Below are positions 11,769 to 24,249 of a stretch of 64,000 nt of DNA, one piece after another. Source of the stretch: Gyrodactylus bullatarudis (lineage: Eukaryota; Platyhelminthes; Monogenea; Gyrodactylidea; Gyrodactylidae). The DNA is taken from the NCBI GenBank assembly GCA_012064415.1, contig SSNU01000129.1, forward strand, positions 1-64,000, given 5' to 3'. The translations under genes were made by a program, and so were the position numbers. A model generated the notes under the pieces. It made no database searches. It was not told the DNA's origin and saw only the letters and a program-made list of their open reading frames with translations. How positions within the stretch are numbered: the stretch's first letter is position 1; the number at the start of each line of letters is the position of its first letter.

Positions 11769-12450
11769 GCGATAGATTGACGAGTAATCTTCAACAGTCT
11801 TTTAATCGGCTTTCTTGATTCAGAAAACAGAGATGCCCTCTTTATAACTTCAATCAAAGAGATGTCAACATGATAATAATCAACGATGATATTGATGATG
11901 TAGATTTAGTAAATTCATTTTTTAATTTATTGTTTTAATCAAAAATTCAATTTTTACCTAAGAACTAGAAATCTCCTTTCTACCAAATTAATTTCATATT
12001 TTACTTCTACTCTTGAATATCTTTTTCAAATAGTAAATACAGTTAATTACACAGATGATTAAACGCTAGAATTACCAGAATTATATTTATACCTCTCCGC
12101 CCTGACCTCGATGACCAATAGATATCGAGAATCTCAACAACCAATCAAAATCGAGTTTTATCACTCTCACGTCTCTTCATTTTTTTCAATTCCTACTGAA
12201 TTAGGTAACTAAAAAATGTTGGATTTTTTTGAATGATAGAAATGTATGATAAAAAAACTTTATTTATTGAAAGTGAAAAGTTTTTTGTTCTCAATTTTTT
12301 TCAAAATAGATGATCTTTCTAACAGACGCATAAGACCATATTTTTTTTAAACTTTAGAAAATTATAGATTAATCTCTTTTAAGAGTCGTCGATATGCACA
12401 TTTGATATACTGGCATCGATAGGCTGACATACGGAGGTACAATTTGGTGG
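11769..12450. other. Spacer between inverted repeat A and a Tigger-like element
   Basis: AT-rich, no gene recognised. Poly-T and poly-A runs near 12220-12360 could be eroded transposon ends. Confidence 0.35.
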
Positions 12451-12479
12451 AAGGAATTTTAACTAAAAATATTAATTCA

Positions 12480-13882
12480 TTAAGTTGAAAAAGTATATGA
12501 ATAATCTAATCTCACGGTAATATTTGAAAATGCAGTCCCATCAATTGCATGACTAGGAGCATTGTCTATGAATAAAAGGATTCGTTTTCCAGACTCAACA
12601 AGTTCTGTATTCCAATCTGTGAGATATTTAAAAAATATTGGCTTGGTCATCCAACCTTTGCTTGATGATGCATAATTTAAAAGTGATATCATTGTCATCA
12701 AAACATCGGGGCTTTTTGGATTTATGGATAATTTGGAATGGACTTTTTTCCCCAGCTGCGTTAACGCATAAGACTAGTGTAACTCTATCCTTATAATCTT
12801 TATAACCGTGAGGATTTGTATTTTTTTGAGAACTTTCCGTTTGTTCATATAGAGGAAAAGAGCTGTCTCGTCAAGACTGAAAATTTGTTCAGGGTTGTAA
12901 TTAGATAAAATAAGGGGCAATTCCCTGTAAGTCTTCGATCAAGTTGTCAGGAGCACTATTCGCCTCTCCGCAAGTCTAAGAAAAAGAAATAAATGGAAGA
13001 AACGATCAATCTATCAATTTTATCTAACTTTCGAAATCTTAAGTTATGTCTTTTGCAAATCCTCATGAGGTGACCATAAGAGCTCTTATAGTTTACCATA
13101 TCCATTGCATCAGCGACCCCTGAGGCAAGTTCTTTAAGTTCTCGTATTCCAACTGATTCACTATTGTCTGAAAGAATTTCTTCTAGCTTTTCAATTAAAA
13201 TTTCTTCAAACACCGTTGTATGGTCTCTATTTCTAGTTGAATTTAAATCAATCAAAGATTTATTTAAGCTGATTTCATTGATAGACAAATATCTTTTGAT
13301 GCTAGATTTGCTCTTAAAGCATGCTTGAGAGATCTTCTTTATACTGTAACCATCTTCGTGAAGTCGTTTAGCTTCGATGCGATATTTGATTGGGAGATGT
13401 TTTGTTTTTATAGAAGAAAATCCTAGATGCAAAACAGAATGATCGATTTGCTTGACGAAAAATTGCTTAATTATTTTCTCTATAACCTTGGCATCTTGGT
13501 ATTTACCACTTAGCTTCATTTTTGAAGATGAGATAAGACAAGATTCATGGGAAGATCTAAGAATTTTCTGATCGACTGGATCAATCTGTTGAAAGTTGAT
13601 ATTATCAATTTCGTTACGATTCAAGAAGGTTTTAGAATTCTGATTGATACTATTAATGAAAGTTCCGCATTTGAGATGTTTGATTTCTTGTCTTGTTTTT
13701 TCAATCTGTTTGAAGGTATAAATTTGACAATTTCTAAAGTCGAAAGCCAATTTTAAAATCTCTTCAATGTACAATGAATCTTCCCTTATAAACAGTAAAC
13801 TCTTATGTTCCAAATTCTTGACGAACTCTCTTACCATGTGCAGAACCTGAAGACAAATTGATTCTTTCATTTGTACTTTCAC
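12480..13882 (-). pseudogene. pogo/Tigger-like transposase with CENP-B-type DNA-binding domain
   Basis: 12956-13882 encodes 308 residues: an unassigned N-terminal third, then two HTH units (IKYRIEAKRLHEDGYSIKKI and a CENP-B/Tc5-type domain with GHLMRICKRHNLRFRKL). 12700-12956 (frame-shifted) reads KDRVTLVLCVNAAG and IIHKSKKPRCF, the start of the DDE domain, and 12480-12701 carries ILLFIDNAPSHA (second Asp, D-N-A-P-S-H). Order and motifs fit a pogo/Tigger transposase of the Tc1/mariner superfamily. Stops and frameshifts between 12700 and 12960 make it inactive. No terminal repeats were identified. Confidence 0.65.
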
Positions 13883-13921
13883 TTGACTGGAAAATGAGAT
13901 AGATTTTAGATTTTTACTCTA

Positions 13922-14584
13922 CTATGAGGAATTCGGAATAGCCTTCAATGAACTTCTGTATTTGTACGCATGAAATGAAACTATTTTTATATGACAATGT
14001 ACAATGTTGGAGAAGATAACACTGAGAACTGCTAGTGATGTCATTTTCAATTTTATAATGCATATTAATCGTATGATCAAGTTTAATTTTTCTTGCAAGA
14101 ATCTAAAAGGGTTATTAATCATGTTTCTTACGTTCCGTTCTTTTAGGTTTTCATTCCTCATTATATCATTGACATAATTATGACTGATTTTAATGTACTG
14201 CATATTTAAGTTATTTTTACAGTCCGTGATAATCTTTATCAAATCAACTTTGTCTATTTCTATTCCATCGTTTTGCTTCAAATCAAGAACTTCTTTGATA
14301 TTTTTTCGAAGAGTTTGATACCGAGATTCTCCTGGAACTTTAACTTCAAACTTTTCAACAATCCTCTTAATTGTGAGTGGTGTGACTTTAAACATCTTGG
14401 CTAAATGTCGAATCGATGTTGTTTCGTGAAGTTTTTTTATTTCATTTCTTTGCTCTGGGGTGAGTGGTTTTTTCATCGTTAAAAGCGAAAATGTGATCAG
14501 TAGGCCGGTAAAAAAAATCGACTTTTTAATTTTAAATTTCGACATTTTTATTCTTTTGAAATCGACAAAAAATCGACATGTCAA
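13922..14584 (-). CDS. HTH-containing ORF, transposon-associated
   Basis: 220 codons; the more likely start is an internal Met before KKPLTPEQRNEIKKLHETTS. Residues from there form an HTH (IRHLAKMFKVTPLTIKRIVE) typical of transposase N-termini; the remainder is Lys/Ile/Asn-rich and unassigned. It lies 40 bp upstream of, and in the same orientation as, the Tigger-like ORF, so it may be its N-terminal part separated by a short intron or a frameshift, or a separate element-encoded DNA-binding protein. Confidence 0.45.
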   Translation of the reverse strand: MTCRFFVDFKRIKMSKFKIKKSIFFTGLLITFSLLTMKKPLTPEQRNEIKKLHETTSIRHLAKMFKVTPLTIKRIVEKFEVKVPGESRYQTLRKNIKEVLDLKQNDGIEIDKVDLIKIITDCKNNLNMQYIKISHNYVNDIMRNENLKERNVRNMINNPFRFLQEKLNLIIRLICIIKLKMTSLAVLSVIFSNIVHCHIKIVSFHAYKYRSSLKAIPNSS

Positions 14585-14689
14585 TTAAAAGTAAAAAGTA
14601 AAATGTGTATTCAATAAAAAAATTTATTGATTTTCAAGATTATTATAGTAAAGCATGAAATACATTTTAAGGTTTCCAGCTTTGAATGT

Positions 14690-15870
14690 CTTATTCTTAG
14701 TTAAGAAATGCTTTAGCATTGAGAATGATCTCTCCACTGACTGCATTTTGAAAGCTTACTGTACATTTCAGGGCTAATGCTATTATTTTCCATTGTCAAA
14801 ACGATTCTCGAATCGTTCTTAGCTAGTCTTTCTTGAATATATCTTGAAATTTGATAACGATCTTCCTTGAAGTCCAAACTAAGTATTTTTCTTGGAGCTT
14901 CTTGAAGAGATATATTAGTGGTCCCAATTATTGATATAGCATCTGCCAAACATAAGTACTGATCTTTTATCTCGACCAACTCATTGTTCAAATTAGTGTA
15001 AGATAAAGCTGATTTGACATTTTCAATTATTATCCCTTTTTCATCAACCTCGTTGAAGATAGCTCTAACGCTAGGTAAATTTTTAACGTAATAGTTGACA
15101 GCATTTAGCCAAGTTCCCCAACGTGTAACAACTGGTGCAGGCGGCATGCCTATCTCATGGAAGAGTTCTTTTCTTGATCTATTTTTGACAACAGAAGCCT
15201 TCACTGATGAAATTAAATCAATTAATACGTGAATAATTTTCCTTCACTATCATGGCACAATTATGCAACAAATTTGCATAGCATGTAATGTGAAATAGAT
15301 TTTTGTGAAGAACTTTCAAAAATGTGGCGCTTTTAGTCATATAACTTGCCGCATCTGATAGAAGAACAAAATTATCATTAGATATATTGTAGTCCTTTAA
15401 TACATTGTTAATACTTTGAACAATGATTTCATATCCAAGTTTATCCTTGATTTCAATTAGCTCGCACAGATAATTTTTATAAGGCTGATCTATGAGGCCA
15501 ATTAGAATCGACCGTATCTTTCACCGTTTATTTGACTTTCATCTATTACAAGAAAGATTTCTTCTTGACTGACAATCTCCTTAATTCTTTCGAATTCCTC
15601 GCTGTATAATCGCGACAAATTACTTCTATAAGTTTGACTACAGGAGAGATTGACATTGAATAGCATGAATAGCTCCTTTATATACTTGTTATCAAGTTTC
15701 CTGAGACTAATTCCAGATTTGAGAAAAGCCTTTGCAACCACATACGATAAATCTCCTTTGGTAGGATTAAGTCTTGGAAGAGGTTTAATTATCGACTGCA
15801 TTTGAATATGTTTACGCGAAGAACGATGCTTGTCAACATTGTCTGTCTTAGTTTTTTTAAATGATACCTT
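14690..15870 (-). pseudogene. hAT-type transposase, copy 1 (CGG-binding-protein-like)
   Basis: Reading leftward: a BED/CGBP1-like zinc finger around 15800-15870 (FCKLF...DNVDKHRSSRKH), 15502-15801 with IFLVIDESQING, then LSDAASYMTKSA near 15350, ITCYANLLHN, and 14713-15204 with VVTRWGTWLNAVNYYVKNLP and a C-terminal dimerisation-like end (SVERSFSM..FLTK near 14700-14740, frame-shifted). The same order is found in the better copy at 44534-45846. At least three frame breaks; inactive. Confidence 0.75.
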
Positions 15871-16007
15871 AAAGAGTTTACAAAATATATATCCTTGTTT
15901 ACTGTCGATTTTTACTCATCAGAGTGCTAAGTGATTAACCTCTTGAGTGTGGTCATGATTAATGTATAATATCTGTTCAGTAAAATGAGGAAGGTTTCAC
16001 TCAGGAT

Positions 16008-17277
16008 ATGTTTTACCAAGCTAACTCAGGCGCCTGCTCTGAAATTTCTCACGAGGAGATTTTCCATAAAAATGCCTATGACCTAAATAAGCTATTTATT
16101 GGACTTATTAATGACAATAAATCCTTACGAACAACTGTGTCTAATTTGGAAAGTCAAATAAGACATATTAATGGTATACTTTCAATGTATCCTATTCACA
16201 ACGCATATACCAACTCTCATGTTTCTGAACATACACACAGACAATCAGTCAACAACAAGTCTGTCTACACTCACAAGCCAATCACATCTAAATTAAATGG
16301 TACTATTCACAATGTTAATGTTAGCATACCTCCTCCTTCGTCTCTACCTGTCTCTTCTATTAACAATGGGATGACTAATCAGCTCAATCAACCAATAAGA
16401 TTGCAGAATAATTCATTACACAATTTCAAATCCAATAGTTATTCAAATAACTTCAACCATGTTCCTGAACCACTCTCTCGTAAACCTTCTCTTCCAGGAT
16501 CTAATAAAAGAAAATCCAAAATAATCATTCATGGAAATAATTTATCTGCTAAGATAGCTCAAAATGTTATTGATTATATAAAACTGCTTGACAGAAATTA
16601 CTCTGCAATCGCTGTCGAAGGTCCAATTGTTGGAAATAAAGTTGTCAATTGGAAACTACTTTCTAGCTCAAAAATTCATGGCTCCAATCTAAGTTACATT
16701 TACAACCATTTCAAGCCTTTAGGAATAACTGTCACTCGTCATTTTCCCTCAAAAATGAAAATTAAGAATGTCAAGGCTATTTCACCTGATGTTGAGAAAA
16801 GTACCAGTAAATTTCAGAAAACTGTTGCCGTCTCTCAATCCATAAGCTCTGTAAATTCCTCAGCCGAAGATATCAATTCTTCTCAAATGGAAAGGGAGAT
16901 TTCTCCGTCGTATCAATCTCAAATAACTGCCAGTTCTTCCAGAAAAATTGGTTCTAACAAAAGAGATGTTTTGTCTCTCAATTTCCAGCTCTCCTCAAAC
17001 GAATCGTAAAAGACATCTTTCCTTGCCTCCTAAAGTTGATGCTGATCATGGAAACAATTTCGACGTGTCCAAGGATATGATTACCGATCTTGATGATGCA
17101 ACTACTCCAGTAAACTCCTCTAGATCTGATTTTGGTCTCCTTGTCAGTGTGGGTGGTGCACCTTCTCATTGTACTGAAGCAGTTGAAGATTCTGCCTCTG
17201 CCGCTAGTAGAGGTTGTGATAAAAGTTCTCTGAGCTCAAACTCTATTAATTCTTCAGTTCAACAGCCCTTTCCGTGA
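16008..17277 (+). CDS. ORF1 of non-LTR element 2
   Basis: 333 codons (16008-17009) plus an overlapping frame to 17277. The N-terminal 60 residues are coiled-coil-like (NKLFIGLINDNKSLRTTVSN), followed by a Ser/Asn/Pro linker and a compact block from about residue 165 (SKIIIHGNNLSAKIAQNVID..., then KLLSSSKIHGSNLSYIYNHF) that looks like the RNA-binding/C-terminal domain of non-LTR ORF1 proteins; the assignment is by position and fold-like pattern only. The frame change at 16948-17009 probably truncates the original product. The codon pattern is AT-rich like the neighbouring ORF2. Confidence 0.55.
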
Positions 17278-17400
17278 GTTACAAGGTTACTTTTTATTGA
17301 ACAAGGTCTCTCATGTCTAAAAACTCATTTTTTCATATCTCTAATATAATCTCTTCTTAAAAGCCTCTTTTTTTATTTATTTTTTATTACTGAGACTTGG

Positions 17401-19789
17401 TTGAAGCCAGACAAACCTGATTCACTCTTTTACATAAATCAGTATGATCTAATTAGAGCTGATAGGATTTCTTCAACGGGTGGAGGTTTCTGTCTCTTTA
17501 TTCATAATTCCATTAAAGTTAACTCCTTTAAGGTTATCACAGATCCTACTCAATTAATTTTTCTTGACACTACTTATGATAACATCTCAATCTTTCATAC
17601 TAGTATATCGACCTCCCTGGAGCAGCAACTTTTTCGTTAGTGATGAAGAATTACTATCTATTATTTCGTCTTTAACTGCTAACCTAACGACTCCATTAAC
17701 TATTCTTGGAGACTTTAATTTCTCTTCAATAGATAATACACCCGTTATCCCGTCTATCTTCGATAATATTATAAAATCATTCAATCTTAAACAGATAGTT
17801 AATATCCCCACTCGCTTTAATAACATTTTAGATTTAGTATTCACAAATTCTTTTCATAACTTATCAGTAAAACCTGTACCTTTTTCCGACCATAATTTAA
17901 TTTATATTCAATCTGGTTCTGTTTCCCCCCATGCTAAGTTTTATTCGAATCCCAAAAAAATAGTTGACTTCAAAAAGCTGACTTTTCTTTATTGGAGATT
18001 TAAAGATTTTCTTTTTCATAATAATGAATTCAACAATTTCATCTTTAATTACATTATTAATAATTCCACTAGGGTTACCGTCAATTATTGTAAAGTGCTC
18101 TCTTCTCTTGATGATCTTAATTTAGTTTGTCTTGATTCATTCGAAGAACTTATCACTAATGATCTTAAATCTTGTCCGAGGAAAGGGTGGGCTAAATTTA
18201 AAAAGCTTTTAAATTTCAATAGGCATACTTCGATTTCAAATTTTACTCAGTTTAACGATGTAAAGTTCTGTGAGGAACTTAATGACTACTTCGTTTCTGT
18301 TTTTAATCCTCAAGAAGATATCAAGTTACTTTCACCCTCTTCCTCTGTCCCTTTTATTTCTCCTAGCCATATTAAAAGGCTCATGGCCTCGTCTAAATCT
18401 CGTTCTAGGATTGATAATAATTTCAACTCTTTTGCACTTTTAGAATCTCTTCCTGATTGCTTTCTAGTTAAATTGTCCGAGTTTTTCAATTATTGTTTTT
18501 CAAATTCCTATATTCCGGATGAATGGCTACTCATAAGTATTACTCCGATACCGAAATCTAAAAAATACTCCAATTTTGCTGATTTAAGGCCAATTTCCTC
18601 GCTTAATATTTTTCTCTCGTTATTTGATCGCTTTCTCACCGAGCTTATTTGGGACGCCCTTCCTTATCCTTTCATGGATACCACTCAACACGGCTTTTTA
18701 AGAGGTTTTAGCACTTGTTCAAACATTATTGATTTTCTTAACTATTCAATTCCTTTAAAATCTGCCGGAAAATTCTTGATTATTTATTATATTGATCTTT
18801 CTAAAGCCTTTGATCGACTTAAATTTTCTTATATAATTCAAAAACTTGTCTCTCTTGGTATAGATAACTCCATTATTAACATGATTATTATCTTTCTAAC
18901 TCATAGAAAACAATCAGTAAAATTTAATGGTTTTCAAAGTACTTATAAAAATATTCACTCTGGCGTTCCTCAAGGTTCATCTCTTGGCCCTATTCTCTTT
19001 AATCTCTGTATCTCCGATATTAAGCTACCTTGTAACCTAGGGAAAATGTTTAAGTATGCTGATGATATGAAAATTGTTTTCACTGCTGACAACGCCTTCG
19101 ACATTCTCAAAATTAACAATTACTTTTCTTCTCTCAAAGTTGATCTGGGTAAAATGGGTCTTGAAATAAACAGATCTAAATGCAAAATATTTTTGCCTAA
19201 CGGTCTACCAAGCTCTCTTCTATCCAACTTACATCTTCCTGGGGAATTTGTTGATACGACTATTGACTTAGGATTCGAAATAACTTCATCGTTAAAAATC
19301 TCTCCGCTGTCTAAGCTAGGTCTTATCAATTCTATAATATATGTTATCAATAGATATTCTTCTTCCCGTGAGCTAAGAATTAAAGGCTTTAAATGTTATG
19401 TTCTCCCGCATTTAGATTACTTAGCTTCTCTACTCCCCCACATTACAAATTCTTGTTCCCTAACTTTGGAAAGAATTCAATATAGGTTCCTCCATGCCTG
19501 CTTTCCATCGATTGACTCTTATAATTCTCTTATTGCTTTATCTGGTCTGGACCCAGTCTGGCTTGTAAAAACCTTCAATTCACTCTCCTCGCCTGAAATT
19601 AAGAATTACTATTTAATAAACCCCTCATATTCATATGATTTCCTTCTCAAATATTACAAATATCTAGAAATTAAGTTTTCCTTAAAGGATTGTGATAACC
19701 TTTTTGATTCGAGATCTATCATTTGTCATATAAGGTCTAAGCTTGACTACACAAAATCTCTTTACTCTAATTTTCATTTGACTGAATAA
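17401..19789 (+). pseudogene. Endonuclease-reverse transcriptase ORF2 of non-LTR element 2 (near-complete)
   Basis: APE endonuclease motifs are all present: TETWLKP, IRADRI.STGGGF, LGDFNFSS, LDLVFTNSF and an intact SDHN. The RT follows in one 741-codon frame (17564-19789): IPDEWLLISITPIPKSK, DLRPISSLN, QHGFLRG, YIDLSKAFDRLKF, SGVPQGSSLGP, FKYADDMKI, then thumb and C-terminal domain with LERIQYRFLHACF. Defects: a one-base shift at about 17600 inside the endonuclease and a missing endonuclease N-terminus. Best-preserved member of family 1; element 1 (0.8-4.4 kb) is its older relative. Target-primed reverse transcription would be its mode. No RNase H domain. Confidence 0.9.
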
Positions 19790-19799
19790 GTCCTCTGAT

Positions 19800-20891
19800 A
19801 ATGAGACCTTTTATGTTCAATAAAGTTTAACCTTGTATCTGTGGGATAAACGTTTGAACTGAAGAATCAATAACTACGACTGCCATCTTCGTTCTGATTT
19901 TTAGGTTTCAAAAAATAGAGATTCATCAATGAAAATATTTTACAGAAGCATAATTTTCGAAAAAATTTTTACGCTTTTGATACTTCAAGGTCTTCTGCAT
20001 CCGAATAGAGGTGGATTTTTTCCCTACGAGATGCTTAAAATTGAGTTGAAGTTGAGGATATTCGAGATAAATGGGTAAATTTTTAACTTGGACATTAGAT
20101 AGCTCAGAAACTAGAGTAGTTAAGGAAAAGTTTCCTTCTACTCTTTTGTTGAGAATTTATTCCTGAACAAGATGGTGCAATTTTTGTCTCTCTATCTCAT
20201 TCATGTTTTTCTCTATTGAAAAGCAAAGCACTGCAAGTCGGGTTTTCAGTTTTTACCGAATAACTCGAAAACTCTATTGTAGAATTTTTTTAAGAAGCAC
20301 ATATCTGAAATCAGCGAAAAATTCTCTACAAAAGTGGAAAATATTATTGAGTAGAAAAAAAATTCCGATTTGTATGACTGTGTTATCAAACAGCGATTTA
20401 CAATCAATGATTTTCAATCAACAGTTTATTCTAATGATCATTCATACAAACGGAACAGAAAAATTTACCCGAAGGGTTGGATAAACATGGAAAAAATCAA
20501 TCCTGACAAAATCGAAATTTATAAAAACATTCTTGGAGCTAGATAAAAGATATGGCTCAATAAAGGTCCTATCTGATATAAAAATTTTCAAAGAGTTTTC
20601 TGAAAATAATAACCTCGAAAATGTATATGATTTCCAATAAATATGTTCAACTTATAATTCATATAAGAATTATTATTATTTTTATAAATTTAAATATTAA
20701 AATTGAGAAGGATTGAGATGAAATGATATTCAAGATTAAAAAACTAGAACCATTTGCTAGGTCTATTCTGATTGGTTATTGTAACAAGGCAATATGATTG
20801 GCTAACAGTTTTGGTATAAAAAACTAACGAGAAAAAGCAGAGATGATATCTCGAGTCGTTAAGGGTGAAATTGACTGTATCCATTATATAT
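19800..20891. other. AT-rich stretch without a supported gene
   Basis: 3' flank of non-LTR element 2 (an AATAAA-like signal at 19818) followed by unassigned AT-rich sequence up to inverted repeat B. Confidence 0.4.
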
Positions 20892-21993
20892 TTAAATCTT
20901 AAATTTGTAAGTATTTTCTGAAGATAAAAATCTAATGGGGATTGACTAAAATGAAACAAAGACAGGATAGAAAGCTTCGTTCCTCAACTAGAGCATACTC
21001 AATTGTATTAAGAATAGGCTACTTCAAGAACAGGTTGATTATACACGTGAATATATCTAAATAGGCCATAATAGGAAAAGAATTGTACTTAAGGACCTAC
21101 TTGATTTTCATTGGCTCATGTTTAATACGCCGGTAGAACTAGAGCATTACCGAAAATAATTTATTTAAGGATAATGATTATCTGGTACAAAAATAATAAT
21201 TTTCTTTGAGACCTGGTTTATAGATTGGTGTTTGAAATTAAATAAGTTGACTTTAAATCTGAATCTTATGGGAGGCAGTATCTGAAGGAAGATTGTTAAA
21301 CCGGTTTGACGACGGAGGTTGTAATTATGCTCCAGGGATGAAGGTAGTTTGTTGAATAGGGCGATTGTAAATGCTATTTTTCTTAGCCAAATTGGGATGA
21401 GATTACATCTGGATAGAAGTTCACTGTAGGAGTATGGGCCCAAGCAGGAACGGAGAAAATGAAACTGTAGTCGTTCAATCTTTTTTTGAGTGCTTTTTGG
21501 GATTTTGGAGAGGAGAGCACTGCCATGATCGAGATGAGGGAGTGTACAAACTTTCTGAGGAAATATGATTTGATTCTCAAGTTCGGAGTTGATTGCAGCG
21601 GGTCCGTGGGTTAGGGGGCAGAGTATTTCTATGTCATCCGCGTATTTGAAACATAACCCTGATGAACTGGATGGGATGATTGAGGAGAAGACAATGTTGA
21701 ATAGTTTGGGACCAATTATTGAGCCTTGTGGAACTCCAGATGAAATAGAGGAAGAACCTGAACATTGGTTGTTGAAGGACACGTGTTGACTTCTTCTGGA
21801 GAGGAAGTTTAGGGTTAGGTTGATGATGAATGGGTTTACCTCCAGTTTGGTGAGGCAATTTTGGATGATGTGGAATGGCAGTCTGTCGAAGGCCTTAAGG
21901 TCATTGGCTTTGTCAAAGAATGCGATAAGATTAGTTGAAGTTTTTCTACCTTTGACGAAGAAAAGCCATGTTGGTTCGGGTCGAGAGATATGT
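20892..21993 (-). repeat. Inverted repeat copy B
   Basis: Reverse-complement partner of 10667-11768 with no difference found in the segments compared, including the same 205-codon RT-derived frame (21165-21782) and the same internal RT deletion. Unlike copy A, its RT sequence continues upstream beyond the repeat boundary (to about 22450), so B is the more complete copy. Confidence 0.9.
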
Positions 21994-22450
21994 ATCTATG
22001 TACTGGAGGAAGGTGTTTATATACATATCAATGATTGATAAAAAGATGGGTAGGTTTGAGATAGGTCCAAATTCAGATGGAACCCTTGGGTTGGACACTT
22101 TTGCCATTGGAGTAATTCTGATTTTTAGCCATTCGTCAGGGATGGTACAGGATTGTAATAAGTAATTATAATAACTGGAGAGTCCGTTGAAGAAGGTGTT
22201 AGGTAGGGAGAGCAGAATAATTGGAGAGATGAGGCAGTCGTCCCGGCGTTTTTTTGAGTTCATGGTGTTAGCTTTAGTAGTATTAGAGATTGATTGAGTC
22301 TTTTGGATATTCGAGGGGGTGGGAATTGGATTGGTTAATTGGATTTTAAAAGAGTTTTGCTCATTCAAGGCGATTGTATTAGAAGTGAGGTTGTCAATTT
22401 GAGGTTTATTATTATCTGCTTTTGGGAGTTTACGTTTATCGGCCGGAATA
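21165..22450 (-). pseudogene. Non-LTR family-2 fragment: ORF1 tail fused to RT (endonuclease deleted)
   Basis: The frame 21946-22368 starts with an ORF1-like Asn/Thr/Pro stretch (NPIPTPSNIQKTQSISN, similar to 46762-47070) that runs straight into RT (IPDEWLKIRITPMAKV, FGPISNLPIFLSIID). The endonuclease is therefore absent by deletion. RT continues frame-shifted through QHGF..KAFDRLPF to FKYADD, then jumps over the thumb deletion. Only a non-autonomous copy could have this layout. Confidence 0.75.
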
Positions 22451-23990
22451 GAGGGTGTGATTATATATAATAAGTTTATCTGGAAGCGCGATTTAAGTGG
22501 TAAAATTGTGTGCAGTAGAATTTAAAATCCAGAGCTAGATCTAAGATTATATCTGGAGAGTTGATTTAGCGTTCGGTTACTGTAGAGGGATGCTGAGGCG
22601 GCAATTCTTCGAAGCCAAAGAGGGTGCATGTTTGATAGTTCCAGGAGAGTTTTGTATGAGTGAAGTCCAAAGATCTGAGGTATATAAATTGGATTCTTTC
22701 AAGTTTTTTACTGGTTTTTTGGGGTATTTGACATAGAAGTCCAGATCCGTAATCTAAATTAGGGAGAATAACTCCTTTGAACAAAGTGAGTCGGATTTTA
22801 GATGAGATAACAAATTTTCGCAGAAAAAAGCATTTACAGTTCATTGCTTTTAGTACGATAAGGGCATGGCCTTTGGTATTGAGTTTAGAGTCGTAGTTCA
22901 ACCCCAGATCATTGACGGAGTTGACTATAGCTTGATTATAGGATGGTTCAATAGGGATCTCGTTAGTAAGAGGCATGATTTTCGTTTTCGAGTGGTTAAT
23001 CGATAAACCAATTCGAGAGAGGGATGATTGGATATGATTTAATTCTGTTTCAATGACATTCGTACCATTTTGGATTGGTAGGAGGATTTTAATGTCGTCT
23101 GCATATTTGAAATAGTGGACTGAGCTGCTGGATGGTTTTATATCGGAAAAAACTAGGTTGAATATGGTCGGACCAATAACAGAACTTTGAGGGACACCGG
23201 AGGTGATTTTTGTTAGGGTTGAGGATTTTCCATCCAGTGAGACGTATTGGTATCTATTAGCAAGGAAATAGAGAGTCCAATTTATTATGTAGGAATTGAT
23301 ACCATGATTTTTGAGGGAGTTGATAATGGCAGGGAAGGGAAGTTCATCGAATGCCTTGGCAATATCAACATACAAGGTTAGTTGATGTGCTTCTTTTCAC
23401 AAAACCGTGTTGATGGGGGTCTAATATGGGCAAGTTTAATTTATACAATAGAGAGTTAATATTGATAAAGAGTGAATCTGATAAGGGAATAGTTAGTGAT
23501 AAAAAACGAGAGATATCAGTAACATAATGGGGCTTATTAATATCATATGGAGATATATTCCTATTCATATAGAGAAGAATAAGGTGATCTGAGTCTTCTA
23601 CAGGTTCTGCGATGATATGTTCGAGACCAATTATGTCAGTAAATAGAAGATCTAGGAACGTGTTTGAATTTGATTATTATCCCTTTTGGAGCAAATTCAT
23701 TATAAATCAGGCTTGAAGTTGATTACTAATCAATGATTAGGGATACGACTGTTTGTTGATAATTTATAATAATGATTCTCGGGGTTTGAGTTGGCATTGT
23801 GGAAGGTAATTGAGAGTTTACGTTTGGGAAAGAATCCTTGGATAAATTTAGAGATGGTGTTGATGTTAAATACTGGTTTATTAATTCCATGAATGATAAG
23901 GCAGTAGTAGGAGTTGCTTGAGAGACTCCTGTAAGATTTCTGGATCTAGATGGAGTTCTATAACACAACTTGTATTATTAGCGATTTGAG
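22450..23990 (-). pseudogene. Non-LTR family-2 fragment with deletion between EN and RT
   Basis: The endonuclease C-terminus is readable at 23590-23680 (NTFLDLLFTDI and SDHLILLYM, keeping the SDH motif). The frame 23365-23568 then jumps into RT (DPHQHGFVKRSTS). 22566-23375 carries YVDIAKAFDELPF, SGVPQSSVIGP (Gly replaced by Ser in PQG), FKYADDIKILL, thumb and C-terminus. The segment between the endonuclease end and the RT fingers is missing. Confidence 0.8.
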
Positions 23991-24249
23991 CATAGGAGAT
24001 TCTATGATTGTTGGTAGTGAGTTGGTCCTGTTTATGATCCTTTGTGATCTCCCTATAGGTACAGCCAAAAAACTAGAGAGAATTCAGAATGTCCATCTGT
24101 AGTGATCACAACACACAAGCACATGTTATGGCCCTCTATCTTACTAAGAATTATTTAATCTCTTTAATCTATATTTTAGAATAGAAATTTACATTTTTAA
24201 AAATTCATATAAAATATACATAGTGATCTGAGTTCATGAGAAAAAGTTT

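Noticed and set aside
20203..20484. 93-codon plus-strand frame
   Set aside because: No domain, low-complexity AT-driven composition, no conserved context.
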